Source: Stenotrophomonas rhizophila (GTDB lineage Bacteria; Pseudomonadota; Gammaproteobacteria; Xanthomonadales; Xanthomonadaceae). Taken from it: a stretch of DNA of 64,000 bases. Positions 1-8,720 of this stretch are shown here, piece after piece; position 1 is the stretch's first letter; each line of letters opens with the position of its first letter. Where the stretch lies: assembly GCF_003651185.1 (NCBI RefSeq), contig NZ_RCDC01000004.1, positions 1,598,659 through 1,662,658 on the forward strand. The letters run 5' to 3'. Made by a program: the position numbers and the translations under genes. A model generated the notes under the pieces. That model made no database searches. It had not been told where the DNA came from and saw nothing but the letters and a program-made list of their open reading frames with translations.

Positions 1-19
1 GGGGACGCGGCACCGCGCG

Positions 20-93
20 GTAGTGCCGGCCGCTGGCCGGCTCCCGCCATTGCCTGGAGCATCCTGAGGATGCCGGCCAGCGGCCGGCATTAC
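20..93. repeat. SMAG-like palindrome pair (inverted)
   Basis: Two GTAG-type palindromes face each other just beyond the 3' end of the pyruvate oxidase gene. The first runs 20-44 and begins GTAGTGCCGGCC. The second runs 71-93 on the other strand, with GTAA instead of GTAG. Each folds on a CCGGCC/GGCCGG stem. Their form and placement between genes match the SMAG repeats described for Stenotrophomonas maltophilia. A pair in this arrangement could act as an RNA hairpin at the end of the transcript, which is inference. Confidence 0.8.
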
Positions 94-108
94 CGGACCG
101 CGTGGGGA

Positions 109-1830
109 TCAGGGCTTGTTGAGGAAGTTGTTGGCCAGCAGGTCCCTCACATCCCCGACCCGCCCGCTCAGCAGCGCCTTGGCCGCGTACAGGGCAGTTC
201 CGGCCACCTGCTTGGCCTCCACCTGCGGCGGCATCACCAGTTCGGTCGGGCTGGTGTGCACGTCCAGCAGCGCCGGGCCGGGATGGGCCAGGATGTCCTG
301 CACGGCCTGCTCCAGGTCTTCCGAGCGGGTGACCGTGCGCCCGTAGAAGCCGATCACCTCGGCCAAGCGGCCGAAATCGGGGTTCTTCAGGTCGGTGTAG
401 TTGTCCAGCAGGCCTTCGACCTTCTGCTCCAGCTCCACGAAGTTCAACGAGCTGTTGTTGTAGACCACCACCTTGATCGGCAGGTTTTCCTGCACCGCGG
501 TGAGCAGATCGCCGAGCAGCATCGCCAGGCCACCGTCACCGGACAGCGAGATCACCTGCCGGCCCGGGTAGGCCTTCTGCAGGCCCAGCGCCTGCGGCAT
601 CGCGTTGGCCATCGTGCCGTGCAGCAGGCTGGTCAGCGTGCGGCGGCGGCCATTGACGCGGATATGGCGCAGGATCCAGACCATCGGCGAGCCACCGTCG
701 GCGGTGAACAACGCATCGTCCGCAGCGTGGCGGTCGATCAGCGCGGTCAGGTGCTGCGGGTGGATCAGCTCACCCTCGCCCGGCTGCTCTTCCTTGGCGC
801 GCGTGGCGAGCGCCTTCTCGCGGTGCTCCAGGCATTCGTCCAGGAAGCTGCGGTCCTCGCGCTCGGGCAGCAACGGCAGCAGCGCCTCCAGGGTCGGGCC
901 GATATCGCCCACCACGCCGAGGTTCACCGGGTGCCGGCGGCCAAGATGGCTGCCATCGCGATCCACCTGGATGAGGGTCGCCTTGTCCGGGTAGTACTGG
1001 CCCCAGGCGAAGTCCGCGCCGAGCAGCAGCAACGTGTCGCAGGCCATCAGCGTGTGGTACCCGGACTCGATGCCGAAGATGCCGGTCATGCCCATGTTGT
1101 ACGGGTTGTCGTACTCCACGAAATCCTTCGCGCGCGAGGTATGCGCGATCGGCGCCTTGAGCCTGGCCCCGAGGGCGACCAGCGCATCGTGTGCATGCTC
1201 GCAACCGGCACCGGCATAGATGCCGATCCGCTTGCCCTCGCCGATCAGCGCGGCGATGCGCTGCAGTTCATCGTCCGAGGGGCGCAGTACCGGCTGGGTG
1301 TAGTGCACCGAGAACGGCACATCGTGCTTGACCTCGGCTTCGCTGATGTCGGCGGGCAGGATCACCACCGCCACCCCGCGGCGGCTGATGGCGGCCTGGC
1401 AGGCAAGGGTCACCACGCGGCGCGCCTGCTCGGCGCTCTGTACCTGTTCGCAGAACACGCTGCAGCTGCTGTACACCGCCTTGAAATCGACTTCCTGCGG
1501 AAACTCCATGCCCAGCTCGGCGGTGACCACCTGGCTGGCGATCAACACCATCGGCGCGCGGTTGCGGTTGGTCTCGAACACGCCGTTGATGAAGTGCAGG
1601 CCACCGGGGCCGCACGAGCCGGCGCAGGCGGTGAGCTGCCCGCTGATCAACGACTCGGCACCGGCGGCAAACGCAGCCACTTCCTCATGCCGCATGTGCA
1701 CCCACTCGATCTCGCTGTGGTGGATGGCATCGGTGACGTAATTGAGGGTATCGCCGACGATGCCGTAACAGTGACGGACACCGGCGGCCTGCAGGGTTTC
1801 AACCACGATCTCGGCAACGCGCTTGCTCAT
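109..1830 (-). CDS. poxB: Pyruvate oxidase / pyruvate dehydrogenase (quinone)
   Basis: A 573-residue thiamine-diphosphate enzyme of the PoxB type, expected to convert pyruvate to acetate and CO2 while passing electrons to quinone at the inner membrane. The three-domain ThDP layout is visible. The N-terminal pyrimidine-binding domain has the conserved Glu in the HEEVAAFAAGAE segment, the central domain is FAD-binding, and the C-terminal ThDP domain has a GDGG...NN metal-binding motif near residues 430-460. The length is normal for the family. GGAAG about 7 bases ahead of the ATG supports the start. The gene stands alone, and a SMAG pair follows it. Acetolactate synthase is a related family, but the full-length similarity favours PoxB. 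Confidence 0.9.
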   Translation of the reverse strand: MSKRVAEIVVETLQAAGVRHCYGIVGDTLNYVTDAIHHSEIEWVHMRHEEVAAFAAGAESLISGQLTACAGSCGPGGLHFINGVFETNRNRAPMVLIASQVVTAELGMEFPQEVDFKAVYSSCSVFCEQVQSAEQARRVVTLACQAAISRRGVAVVILPADISEAEVKHDVPFSVHYTQPVLRPSDDELQRIAALIGEGKRIGIYAGAGCEHAHDALVALGARLKAPIAHTSRAKDFVEYDNPYNMGMTGIFGIESGYHTLMACDTLLLLGADFAWGQYYPDKATLIQVDRDGSHLGRRHPVNLGVVGDIGPTLEALLPLLPEREDRSFLDECLEHREKALATRAKEEQPGEGELIHPQHLTALIDRHAADDALFTADGGSPMVWILRHIRVNGRRRTLTSLLHGTMANAMPQALGLQKAYPGRQVISLSGDGGLAMLLGDLLTAVQENLPIKVVVYNNSSLNFVELEQKVEGLLDNYTDLKNPDFGRLAEVIGFYGRTVTRSEDLEQAVQDILAHPGPALLDVHTSPTELVMPPQVEAKQVAGTALYAAKALLSGRVGDVRDLLANNFLNKP

Positions 1831-1914
1831 GACATGCTTCCACGACGAGGGGGAAGCGTCAGCCTAGTCCCGGGCAAGTGACACTCATGTGGGTTTACCC
1901 GTGGCAGCGCGCGA

Positions 1915-2775
1915 TCACGGCTGCGTGTTCACCCAGCCCAGCACCGCGCCGCGTGTGGGATTGTCATAACGCACCTGCACCCACCCATCGCGCTCATCCA
2001 GCAGTTCCACGCGGTCATCGCGCACCAGATACCGCTTGGTCGTGGCATCACCGGGCTGGCTGTACAAGGGCAGCCGCGCCACCCTCACATGGCCGGAAAC
2101 GCGCAGCAGCGGCGAACCGGCGCGCGGTGCCTCCAGGCCATCGCCGATGGCCGTCTCCAGCACGTTGCCGTCAGAATCGAAGGTGGTCCAGACCGCCAGC
2201 GGACCGCTGTCGGCGGTCTGCTTCACGAACACGTAAGGCTCGAGTACATCGTCGAGCATCAGCAGGCGCTCGGCGCGGTACAGGTACAGGCGACCGCCGT
2301 CGTAGCGGTACTGATCCACGTACCACATCGGCCCGCTGCGGCAGCTGCTGCTCAGGGTGCGGTTGTCTTCCTCCACGGTCAGACCCATCAAGTCACCGCA
2401 TTGCGCGCGGTCGTTCGGGATGGGCGCCAGCGCCACCAGTTCCTGTCGCGCTGGAACGTAGCGGTAGACCGCGACCGCTTCGTTGACCATGCCGACCGCG
2501 GCGCGCGCGACCAGCTCCGGGCGGCCATCGAAATCGACGTCCTCGGCGGACAGCCGTGCGTTGCCGTCCGCGTCGGTCACCCCCGGCAGCACCTGACGCT
2601 TGCCCGACGGTGTCAGTACGACGGCAATGCGGCCGTCGTCCTGCAGCGTCGCCTGCACCTGCACGCCGGCAGCCACCTCGAGCTGAAGCCGGGCCGGGTC
2701 GGCATCCTGCGCGTGCGCGCACGTCACCGCCAGGCCCATCACCAGCGCGGCCAGCATCGCATCCCTGTGTTTCAT
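1915..2775 (-). CDS. Secreted hypothetical protein with C-terminal SH3-like segment
   Basis: The protein of about 286 residues begins with a signal peptide, with hydrophobic residues leading to AHAQ as the likely cleavage site. The middle contains an acidic EDVDFDGRPEL stretch like an FG-GAP/VCBS calcium-loop repeat, as in XAC2610-type proteins. The last 60 residues, with DDRVELLDERDGWVQVRYDNP and GWVNT, look like a bacterial SH3 domain, which often binds peptidoglycan. I chose the ATG at 2775 because GGAG lies 5 bases upstream; ATGs at 2778 and 2796 are alternatives. It lies close to the next gene on the same strand, which also codes for an exported protein. Function is unknown; a periplasmic or envelope role is inferred. 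Confidence 0.7.
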   Translation of the reverse strand: MKHRDAMLAALVMGLAVTCAHAQDADPARLQLEVAAGVQVQATLQDDGRIAVVLTPSGKRQVLPGVTDADGNARLSAEDVDFDGRPELVARAAVGMVNEAVAVYRYVPARQELVALAPIPNDRAQCGDLMGLTVEEDNRTLSSSCRSGPMWYVDQYRYDGGRLYLYRAERLLMLDDVLEPYVFVKQTADSGPLAVWTTFDSDGNVLETAIGDGLEAPRAGSPLLRVSGHVRVARLPLYSQPGDATTKRYLVRDDRVELLDERDGWVQVRYDNPTRGAVLGWVNTQP

Positions 2776-2810
2776 CATCGCTCCGTGCAGCGCCACGGCG
2801 GCGCCCTGGA

Positions 2811-3293
2811 TCAGAACGATACTTCAACCGCCTGCTGCGCCCACAGCACCGACTGGTGCCCGGTGGCCTGCTTCCACGCCAGGCGGATCGCTTCGATGTC
2901 GGCGCGGCGCTGCGGGGTGTTCTCGTGCAGGACCACCAGCACCTTGGTGCGCAGGCGGTTCGGCTCGGGCGCACCGCGGAACAGCCACTGGCCGTAGGCG
3001 TCGAACACGGTCAGGCCGTCCGGGAAGCGCGGCGTGACTTGCTTGTCGAGGAAGGCGCGCCACTGCGCGTCACTGATGCCCTCGGTCTGCGGGCGGTCGG
3101 CCACGCCGGTTTCTTCGCCCACGCCGAAATAGAGCTCGCTGCGGACCCAGCCGGCGGCGGCATCCGGGCGCGCGGCGTCGCCCTGCAGGGTGGCCGTGGC
3201 AGTGGCGGGCGGGGTCGGCTTGGCGGCCGGGGCGGCGCTGGCACAGCCGCTGGTGGCCAGGACCAGGGCAAACAGAATGGCGCGGAACGACAT
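2811..3293 (-). CDS. DUF3574 family exported protein
   Basis: The product is about 160 residues with a signal peptide ending in a possible but weak lipobox (ATSGC). An alanine/proline-rich spacer follows, then a compact domain containing SELYFGVG, WRAFLDKQVTPRFPDGLTVFDAYGQW and a VVLHENTP strand. These are hallmarks of the DUF3574 family, whose function is not known. I chose the ATG at 3293 because the signal peptide starts there; the in-frame extension up to 3410 lacks the features of a coding N-terminus. It is probably co-transcribed with the exported protein downstream at 1915-2775. Confidence 0.75.
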   Translation of the reverse strand: MSFRAILFALVLATSGCASAAPAAKPTPPATATATLQGDAARPDAAAGWVRSELYFGVGEETGVADRPQTEGISDAQWRAFLDKQVTPRFPDGLTVFDAYGQWLFRGAPEPNRLRTKVLVVLHENTPQRRADIEAIRLAWKQATGHQSVLWAQQAVEVSF

Positions 3294-3458
3294 GGACAAC
3301 TCTCCGGAAACACAGGGACAGGCAGGGGAAGGAGCGTGCCGGACATCCGGGTCCGGCGCAGATCGCCAACGGCTATCTGCTGATAACCACCCCGATGGGA
3401 CTTGCATCACACAGGGACATCACGCGAAGATAATATATCGCTTCATCCGGATGGATTG

Positions 3459-3482
3459 GTAGTGCCGGCCATGGGTCGCACC
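3459..3482. repeat. Degenerate SMAG-like palindrome
   Basis: GTAGTGCCGGCCATGGGTCGC starts at 3459 and ends with an imperfect match to its own complement. It lies between the divergent DUF3574 gene and the TonB receptor, which suggests a decayed GTAG repeat. It could overlap the receptor's upstream region. Confidence 0.5.
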
Positions 3483-3534
3483 ACCCGTCCCCCCTCCCCC
3501 CGTTCCTCCCCCTCGTCGTTCTGCTGGAGTCCGC

Positions 3535-5985
3535 ATGTCCCGTCCGTCCGCGTCGCGCCTTGGCCTTGCCATCGCGCTCGTCCTCTCCTCCCCCCTGCTG
3601 GCCCAGGACGTACTTGCGCAGGACGCGCCGACCACCGCCAAAACGCTGGACACCGTGATCGTCACCGGCACCCGCGCCGTGGACCGGACCGTGCTGGAAT
3701 CCACCTCGCCGGTGGACGTGCTCACCGCCGAGGACATCCGCAAGGCCGGTGTGGTCAATGGCGAACTGGGCAGCGCGCTGCAGGCGCTGCTGCCCTCGTT
3801 CAACTTCCCGCGCCAGTCCAACTCCGGCGGTGCCGACCACATCCGTGCCGCCCAACTGCGCGGGCTCTCGCCCGATCAGGTGCTGGTGCTGGTCAACGGC
3901 AAGCGCCGCCACAGCAGCGCGCTGGTCAACACCGACAGCAAGATCGGCAAGGGCACCACCCCGGTCGACTTCAACGCGATCCCGGTCAGCGCGATCAAGC
4001 GCATCGAGGTGCTGCGCGATGGCGCCGGCGCGTTGTATGGCTCCGATGCGGTGGCCGGCGTGATCAACGTGATCCTCGATGACGCCCCGGAAGGTGGCGC
4101 GTTCGAAGCCAGCTTCGGCGCCAACCACACCGACCTCAAGCCGATCGACCGCACCCTCACCGATGGCCAGACCAGCTACGCCAGCGCCAAGGTCGGCACT
4201 GCGCTGGGCGACAACGGCGGCTTCCTGCGTGTCGGCCTGGAACTGAAGAACCACGAGGGCACCAACCGCGCCGGCTTCGACCAGATCCCGCCGTGGGACC
4301 AGACCCCGACCAACCTGGCCCTGCAAGGCAAGCGCAACTACGAGCTTGGCGATGGCAAGACCAAGGATCTGAACGCCTGGTACAACGCGCAGCTGCCGTT
4401 CGGTGAGACCTCCACGTTCTACAGCTTCGCCACCTTCAACCAGCGCGACAGCGAAGGCGCGAACTACTTCCGCTACCCGGACAGCGACGCCAACTGGGCG
4501 CAGATCTACCCGAACGGCTACCGCCCGATTTCCGAAGGCGAGAACCGCGACGTGCAGGCCGTGGCCGGCGCGAAGGGCCAGTGGGGCGAGTGGAACTACG
4601 ATGCCAGCCTGGATTACGGCGTCAACACGTTCACCTACCGCCTGCGCAACTCGCTGAACGCCTCGCTGGGCCCGACCAGCCCGACCCGGTTCAAGACCGG
4701 TGATTACCGCAACGAGCTGACGGTGGCGAACGTCGACCTCGGCCGCGTGTTCTCGCAGGGCGACAGCATCACCCACAGCCTGGGCCTGGGTCTGGAAGCG
4801 CGCCGCGACCATTACCAGACCCGCCCGGGCGACCCGAGCAGCTATGCTGCCGGCCCGTTCACGGATCGCCCGACCGGCTCGCAGGCCGGCGGCGGCCTGA
4901 CTCCGCAGGATGCCACCTCGCTGTCGCGCGATGTGGCCAGCGCCTACGCCAGCCTGTCCAGCCAGTTCGGCGAGCATTTCTCCAGCGATCTGGCGGCGCG
5001 CTACGAGCACAGCGACGACTTCGGCGGTGAGCTCACCGGCAAGCTCGGCCTGCGCTATGAATTCACCCCGGCCTTCGCGCTGCGCGGTGCGATCTCCAAC
5101 AACTTCCGTGCCCCGTCGCTGGCGCAGATCGGCTACGAATCCACCTCCACCGGTTACAACGCCGCCGGCCAACTGGTGCAGGGCCGCGTGCTGTCGGTCA
5201 ACAATCCGATCGCGCGCGGCCTCGGCGCCAGCGATCTGAAGCCGGAGAAGTCGCTCAACACCAGCCTGGGCTTCACCAGCCGCATCGGTGAACATTTCGA
5301 TGTCTCGCTGGACTTCTTCCAGATCGATATCGATGACCGCATCGCACTGTCGGAAAGCATCACCGGTGATGCGCTGACCGACTACGTGCAGCAGCAGTTC
5401 GGCGTGGCCGGCCTGCAGAGCGCCAGCTTCTTCGTCAATGCCGCCGACACCCGCACCCGCGGCGCGGAACTGGTGAGCAACTGGCGGCAGTCGCTGGGGG
5501 ATGGCGAACTGGTACTGACCGGCACCTACGCCTATACCAAGACCACGTTGAAGAACGTGCTCGCCACGCCACCGGGCCTGCTCGCGCTGGATCCGGACTA
5601 CGTGCTGTTCGGCGTGGAAGAGACCAATACGCTGACCGATGCCACCCCGCGCACCCGCGCCGCGCTGGCCGCCAGCTGGGCCAATGACCAGTGGTCGCTC
5701 ACCAGCCGCCTGAGCCGCTACGGCAGCGTGACCCGTGTGTTCAACTTCGGTGATGGCTACATCCCGCGCCAGACCTACGGCGCCGAGTGGCAGCTGGATG
5801 CCGAAGTGGAGTACAAGATCACCCCGCAGTGGAGCGTGGCGCTGGGTGGGCAGAACCTGACCGACAACTATTCGGATCTGTCCAACGACGACATCTACTA
5901 CTTCGGCAACCTGCCGTACGACGTGCTATCACCGATCGGCAGCAATGGTGCGTACTACTACGGGCGCGTGCGGTATACGTTCTGA
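3535..5985 (+). CDS. TonB-dependent outer-membrane receptor
   Basis: An 816-residue outer-membrane receptor. It has a signal peptide of about 30 residues, then a TonB-box-like segment (DTVIVTGTR), a plug domain (about residues 55-180; LVLVNGKRR and IEVLRDGAGALYGSDAVAGVINV) and a long beta-barrel ending in an aromatic residue (RVRYTF). The NFRAPSLAQIGY and LKPEKSLNTSLGF segments are typical of the barrel. Substrate cannot be read from the sequence, and no siderophore or sugar genes adjoin it. The ATG follows a purine-poor leader, but the signal peptide fixes the start. A SMAG palindrome follows the stop codon. Confidence 0.9.
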   Translation: MSRPSASRLGLAIALVLSSPLLAQDVLAQDAPTTAKTLDTVIVTGTRAVDRTVLESTSPVDVLTAEDIRKAGVVNGELGSALQALLPSFNFPRQSNSGGADHIRAAQLRGLSPDQVLVLVNGKRRHSSALVNTDSKIGKGTTPVDFNAIPVSAIKRIEVLRDGAGALYGSDAVAGVINVILDDAPEGGAFEASFGANHTDLKPIDRTLTDGQTSYASAKVGTALGDNGGFLRVGLELKNHEGTNRAGFDQIPPWDQTPTNLALQGKRNYELGDGKTKDLNAWYNAQLPFGETSTFYSFATFNQRDSEGANYFRYPDSDANWAQIYPNGYRPISEGENRDVQAVAGAKGQWGEWNYDASLDYGVNTFTYRLRNSLNASLGPTSPTRFKTGDYRNELTVANVDLGRVFSQGDSITHSLGLGLEARRDHYQTRPGDPSSYAAGPFTDRPTGSQAGGGLTPQDATSLSRDVASAYASLSSQFGEHFSSDLAARYEHSDDFGGELTGKLGLRYEFTPAFALRGAISNNFRAPSLAQIGYESTSTGYNAAGQLVQGRVLSVNNPIARGLGASDLKPEKSLNTSLGFTSRIGEHFDVSLDFFQIDIDDRIALSESITGDALTDYVQQQFGVAGLQSASFFVNAADTRTRGAELVSNWRQSLGDGELVLTGTYAYTKTTLKNVLATPPGLLALDPDYVLFGVEETNTLTDATPRTRAALAASWANDQWSLTSRLSRYGSVTRVFNFGDGYIPRQTYGAEWQLDAEVEYKITPQWSVALGGQNLTDNYSDLSNDDIYYFGNLPYDVLSPIGSNGAYYYGRVRYTF

Positions 5986-5993
5986 CGGGGGGT

Positions 5994-6018
5994 GCAGCCG
6001 ACCCATGGTCGGCTCTAC
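5994..6018 (-). repeat. SMAG-like palindrome
   Basis: On the minus strand this reads GTAGAGCCGACCATGGGTCG and continues GCTGC, a near-perfect hairpin with CATG-type centre. It sits 9 bases after the TonB receptor stop codon. It belongs to the GTAGAGCCGA subtype, distinct from the GTAGTGCCGG subtype seen elsewhere in the window. Confidence 0.8.
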
Positions 6019-6081
6019 CGGCGGTGAACGGGGAAGACGCGTGGCGTGATGCCATGACCTGACGATCACACCCACGCTGGC

Positions 6082-6852
6082 ATGTTGGTCACCATGGCCA
6101 ACGACTTCCCCCAACGTCCGCCGCCGCCGCTGCTGGACGATGCCTGTGCGCTGTTCCTGGACGTGGATGGCACCCTTATCGAATTCGCGGACGACCCCGA
6201 GTCGGTCGCGCTGCTGCCCGATGTGCGTGAAGCGATCGGGCGCATCAGCGACCGGCTGGATGGCGCGGTCGCGCTGATCAGCGGGCGCCCCCTGGCACAG
6301 CTGGACAAACTCTTCGCCCCCTTGAGCCTGCCCGCAGCCGGCCTACACGGCCACGAGCTGCGCAACCATGAGCAGCGCGCGCAGAGCAGCGATCCTTCCG
6401 CCGATACCAGCGAGTGGCTGCATGCCCTGCACCAGCAGGCGATGCGTTTCGCGCATGGCTATCCCGGCGTACTGGTGGAGGACAAAGGCCGCAGCCTGGC
6501 CCTGCACTGGCGCGGGGCACCGCACGCCGCCAACGATGTGCGTGCCTTCGCTGAACGGCATATCCGGGGCCATGGCGGCTACCGGCTGCAGCCCGGTGAC
6601 CATGTCATCGAGTTCCTCCCCGAAGGCAGCGACAAAGGCCGTGCGATGCGGCAGCTGATGCTGCAGCCGCCGTTCCGCGATCGCATGCCGGTGTTCGTCG
6701 GCGATGACCTCACCGATGAATTCGGCTTCGGCGCGGCCAACGACCTGCACGGCTGGAGCGTGCTGGTCGGTGCACGCGAGCCCAGCGATGCGGTGTTCGC
6801 GCTGCCGACGATACGCAGCGTGCACGCCTGGCTTCGCGAGAATGCCTACTGA
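6082..6852 (+). CDS. otsB: Trehalose-6-phosphate phosphatase
   Basis: A 256-residue HAD-family phosphatase that removes phosphate from trehalose 6-phosphate, the second step of the OtsAB pathway. The nucleophile motif LDVDGTL lies near residue 30 and the acid motif GDDLTDE near residue 210. The cap region with EDKGRSLALHWR and the EFLPEGSDKG segment are typical of OtsB. The ATG at 6082 is used; an ATG at 6094 is equally possible, as neither has a clear ribosome-binding site. It is the first gene of the cluster otsB - GH15 - otsA, all on the plus strand, so trehalose synthesis and a glycosidase are probably expressed together. Confidence 0.93.
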   Translation: MLVTMANDFPQRPPPPLLDDACALFLDVDGTLIEFADDPESVALLPDVREAIGRISDRLDGAVALISGRPLAQLDKLFAPLSLPAAGLHGHELRNHEQRAQSSDPSADTSEWLHALHQQAMRFAHGYPGVLVEDKGRSLALHWRGAPHAANDVRAFAERHIRGHGGYRLQPGDHVIEFLPEGSDKGRAMRQLMLQPPFRDRMPVFVGDDLTDEFGFGAANDLHGWSVLVGAREPSDAVFALPTIRSVHAWLRENAY

Positions 6853-6938
6853 TGCCTTGACCCCAAGGCCCCCTGACGCCGCGCGCAGGTCTCCCCCACC
6901 GGTGTGCCGCCGCGGCATGACACGAGACTTCCTGCATC

Positions 6939-8720
6939 ATGAGCGAACCCGATCTGAATCTGGGCGTGGTCGGCAATGGCAGCTTCGGCGCGCTGATCGA
7001 CAAACACGCGCGCGTCGTCTGGAGCTGCCTGCCGACCTTCGACGGCGACCCGACCTTCTGCGCCCTGCTCGGCCCCAATCAACAGGACGGCGGTGACTTC
7101 GGCATCGAGCTGGAGGACATGGTCGACAGCGAGCAGAGCTACCTGACCAACACCGCCATCCTGCGCACGGTACTGCGCGACAAGCACGGCGGCGCGCTGG
7201 AAATCATCGATTTCGCGCCGCGCTGGCGCCAGAACGACCGCTTCTACCGGCCGGTCAGCCTGATCCGCCAAGTGCGGCCACTGTCCGGCAACCCACGCAT
7301 CATCGTGCGCGCGCGGCCGCTGGCCGACTGGGGTGCCCGCGTCCCGGATGCGACGTGGGGCAGCAACCACATCCGCTGGGTACTGCCCGACCATGTGCTG
7401 CGCCTGACCACCGATGTGCCGCTGCGTTTCGTCCGCGATGGCCTGCCGTTCGTGCTCAACCACCCGGTGCACCTGGTGCTCGGCGTGGACGAATCGCTGA
7501 ACCGTTCGCTCAGCGGCTACGTGCAGGAATCCTTCCAGCGCACGCGCGACTACTGGCGCGAATGGGTGCGCTATCTGTCGATCCCGCTGGAATGGCAGGA
7601 CGCGGTGATCCGCAGCGCGATCACGCTGAAGCTGTGCCAGTACGAGGACAGCGGCGCGATCATCGCCGCGATGACCACCTCCATTCCGGAAGCGCCCGGC
7701 AGCATCCGCAACTGGGATTACCGCTACTGCTGGCTGCGCGATGCCGCCTTCGTGGTGCGTACGCTCAACCGCCTCGGTGCGACCCGCACGATGGAGCAGT
7801 TCCTGGGCTACATCTTCAACCTGGCCACTGCCGATGGCAGCCTGCAACCGCTGTATGGCATCAGCTTCGAGGCCAAGCTGGAGGAAACCGAAGTCGCGTC
7901 GCTGTCCGGCTACCGCGGGATGGGCCCGGTGCGGCGCGGCAACCTGGCCTGGGTGCAGCGCCAGCACGATGTGTACGGCAGCGTGGTGCTTGCCTCCACC
8001 CAGCTGTTCTTCGATCGCCGCCTGCAGGACCCGGGCGATGCGCACACCTTCGCGCGGCTGGAGCCGCTCGGCGAGCAGGCCTTCACCCTGCACGACGTAC
8101 CCGATGCCGGGCTGTGGGAATTCCGCGGCCGCACCGAAGTGCACACCTACACCAGTGCGATGTGCTGGGCCGCGTGTGACCGCCTGTGCAAGATCGCCGT
8201 GCGATTGAAACTGGATGACCGCGCCACCTATTGGCGCGAGCGCGCCGACATCATCCATGCGCGCATCATGCGCGACTCGTGGAGCGAAGCACTCGGCCAC
8301 TTCACCGATACCTTCGGCGGCCATCGCCTGGATGCGTCGTTGCTGCTGCTGGCCGATATCGGCTTCATCGAGGCCACCGATGCGCGCTTCGTCGCCACGG
8401 TCGAGGCGATCGGCCGCGATCTCAAGCACGGCAACGCGCTGTATCGCTACGTCGCGCCGGATGATTTCGGCGAGCCGGAAACCAGCTTCACCATCTGCAC
8501 GTTCTGGTACATCGACGCGCTCGCCGCGATCGGTCGCCTGGACGAAGCACGCGAGATGTTTGAAACCCTGCTGGAGCGCCGCAACCATCTGGGCCTGCTC
8601 TCGGAGGATCTGGCGTTCGACAACGGCGAAGCGTGGGGCAACTTCCCGCAGACCTATTCGCACGTGGGCCTGATCACCGCCGCCATGCGCCTGTCGCGCA
8701 GCTGGCAGGAGGCGTCATGA
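6939..8720 (+). CDS. Glycoside hydrolase family 15 protein (glucoamylase/trehalase-like)
   Basis: A 593-residue protein with the two-part layout of bacterial GH15 enzymes: an N-terminal beta-sandwich (residues 1-200) and an (alpha/alpha)6 barrel. Visible barrel motifs are NWDYRYCWLRDA near residue 255 and LLSEDLAFDNGEAWGNFPQTYSHVGL near the C-terminus, which carry the expected acidic catalytic residues. GH15 members include glucoamylases, glucodextranases and some trehalases. Its place between otsB and otsA, with its stop codon overlapping the otsA start (ATGA at 8717-8720), links it to trehalose or maltooligosaccharide turnover. It has no signal peptide, so it should act in the cytoplasm. 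Confidence 0.9.
   Translation: MSEPDLNLGVVGNGSFGALIDKHARVVWSCLPTFDGDPTFCALLGPNQQDGGDFGIELEDMVDSEQSYLTNTAILRTVLRDKHGGALEIIDFAPRWRQNDRFYRPVSLIRQVRPLSGNPRIIVRARPLADWGARVPDATWGSNHIRWVLPDHVLRLTTDVPLRFVRDGLPFVLNHPVHLVLGVDESLNRSLSGYVQESFQRTRDYWREWVRYLSIPLEWQDAVIRSAITLKLCQYEDSGAIIAAMTTSIPEAPGSIRNWDYRYCWLRDAAFVVRTLNRLGATRTMEQFLGYIFNLATADGSLQPLYGISFEAKLEETEVASLSGYRGMGPVRRGNLAWVQRQHDVYGSVVLASTQLFFDRRLQDPGDAHTFARLEPLGEQAFTLHDVPDAGLWEFRGRTEVHTYTSAMCWAACDRLCKIAVRLKLDDRATYWRERADIIHARIMRDSWSEALGHFTDTFGGHRLDASLLLLADIGFIEATDARFVATVEAIGRDLKHGNALYRYVAPDDFGEPETSFTICTFWYIDALAAIGRLDEAREMFETLLERRNHLGLLSEDLAFDNGEAWGNFPQTYSHVGLITAAMRLSRSWQEAS

Noticed and set aside
70-1881. Open frame of 603 codons on the plus strand
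   Set aside because: It mirrors pyruvate oxidase, and part of it reads through SMAG repeats.
3373-5295. Open frame of 640 codons on the minus strand
   Set aside because: It is antisense to the TonB receptor, which has a full signal peptide, plug and barrel. The antisense product is Ala/Val/Arg/Gln-rich without motifs.
6846-8663. Open frame of 605 codons on the minus strand
   Set aside because: It is the antisense of the GH15 enzyme and lacks any recognisable motif.
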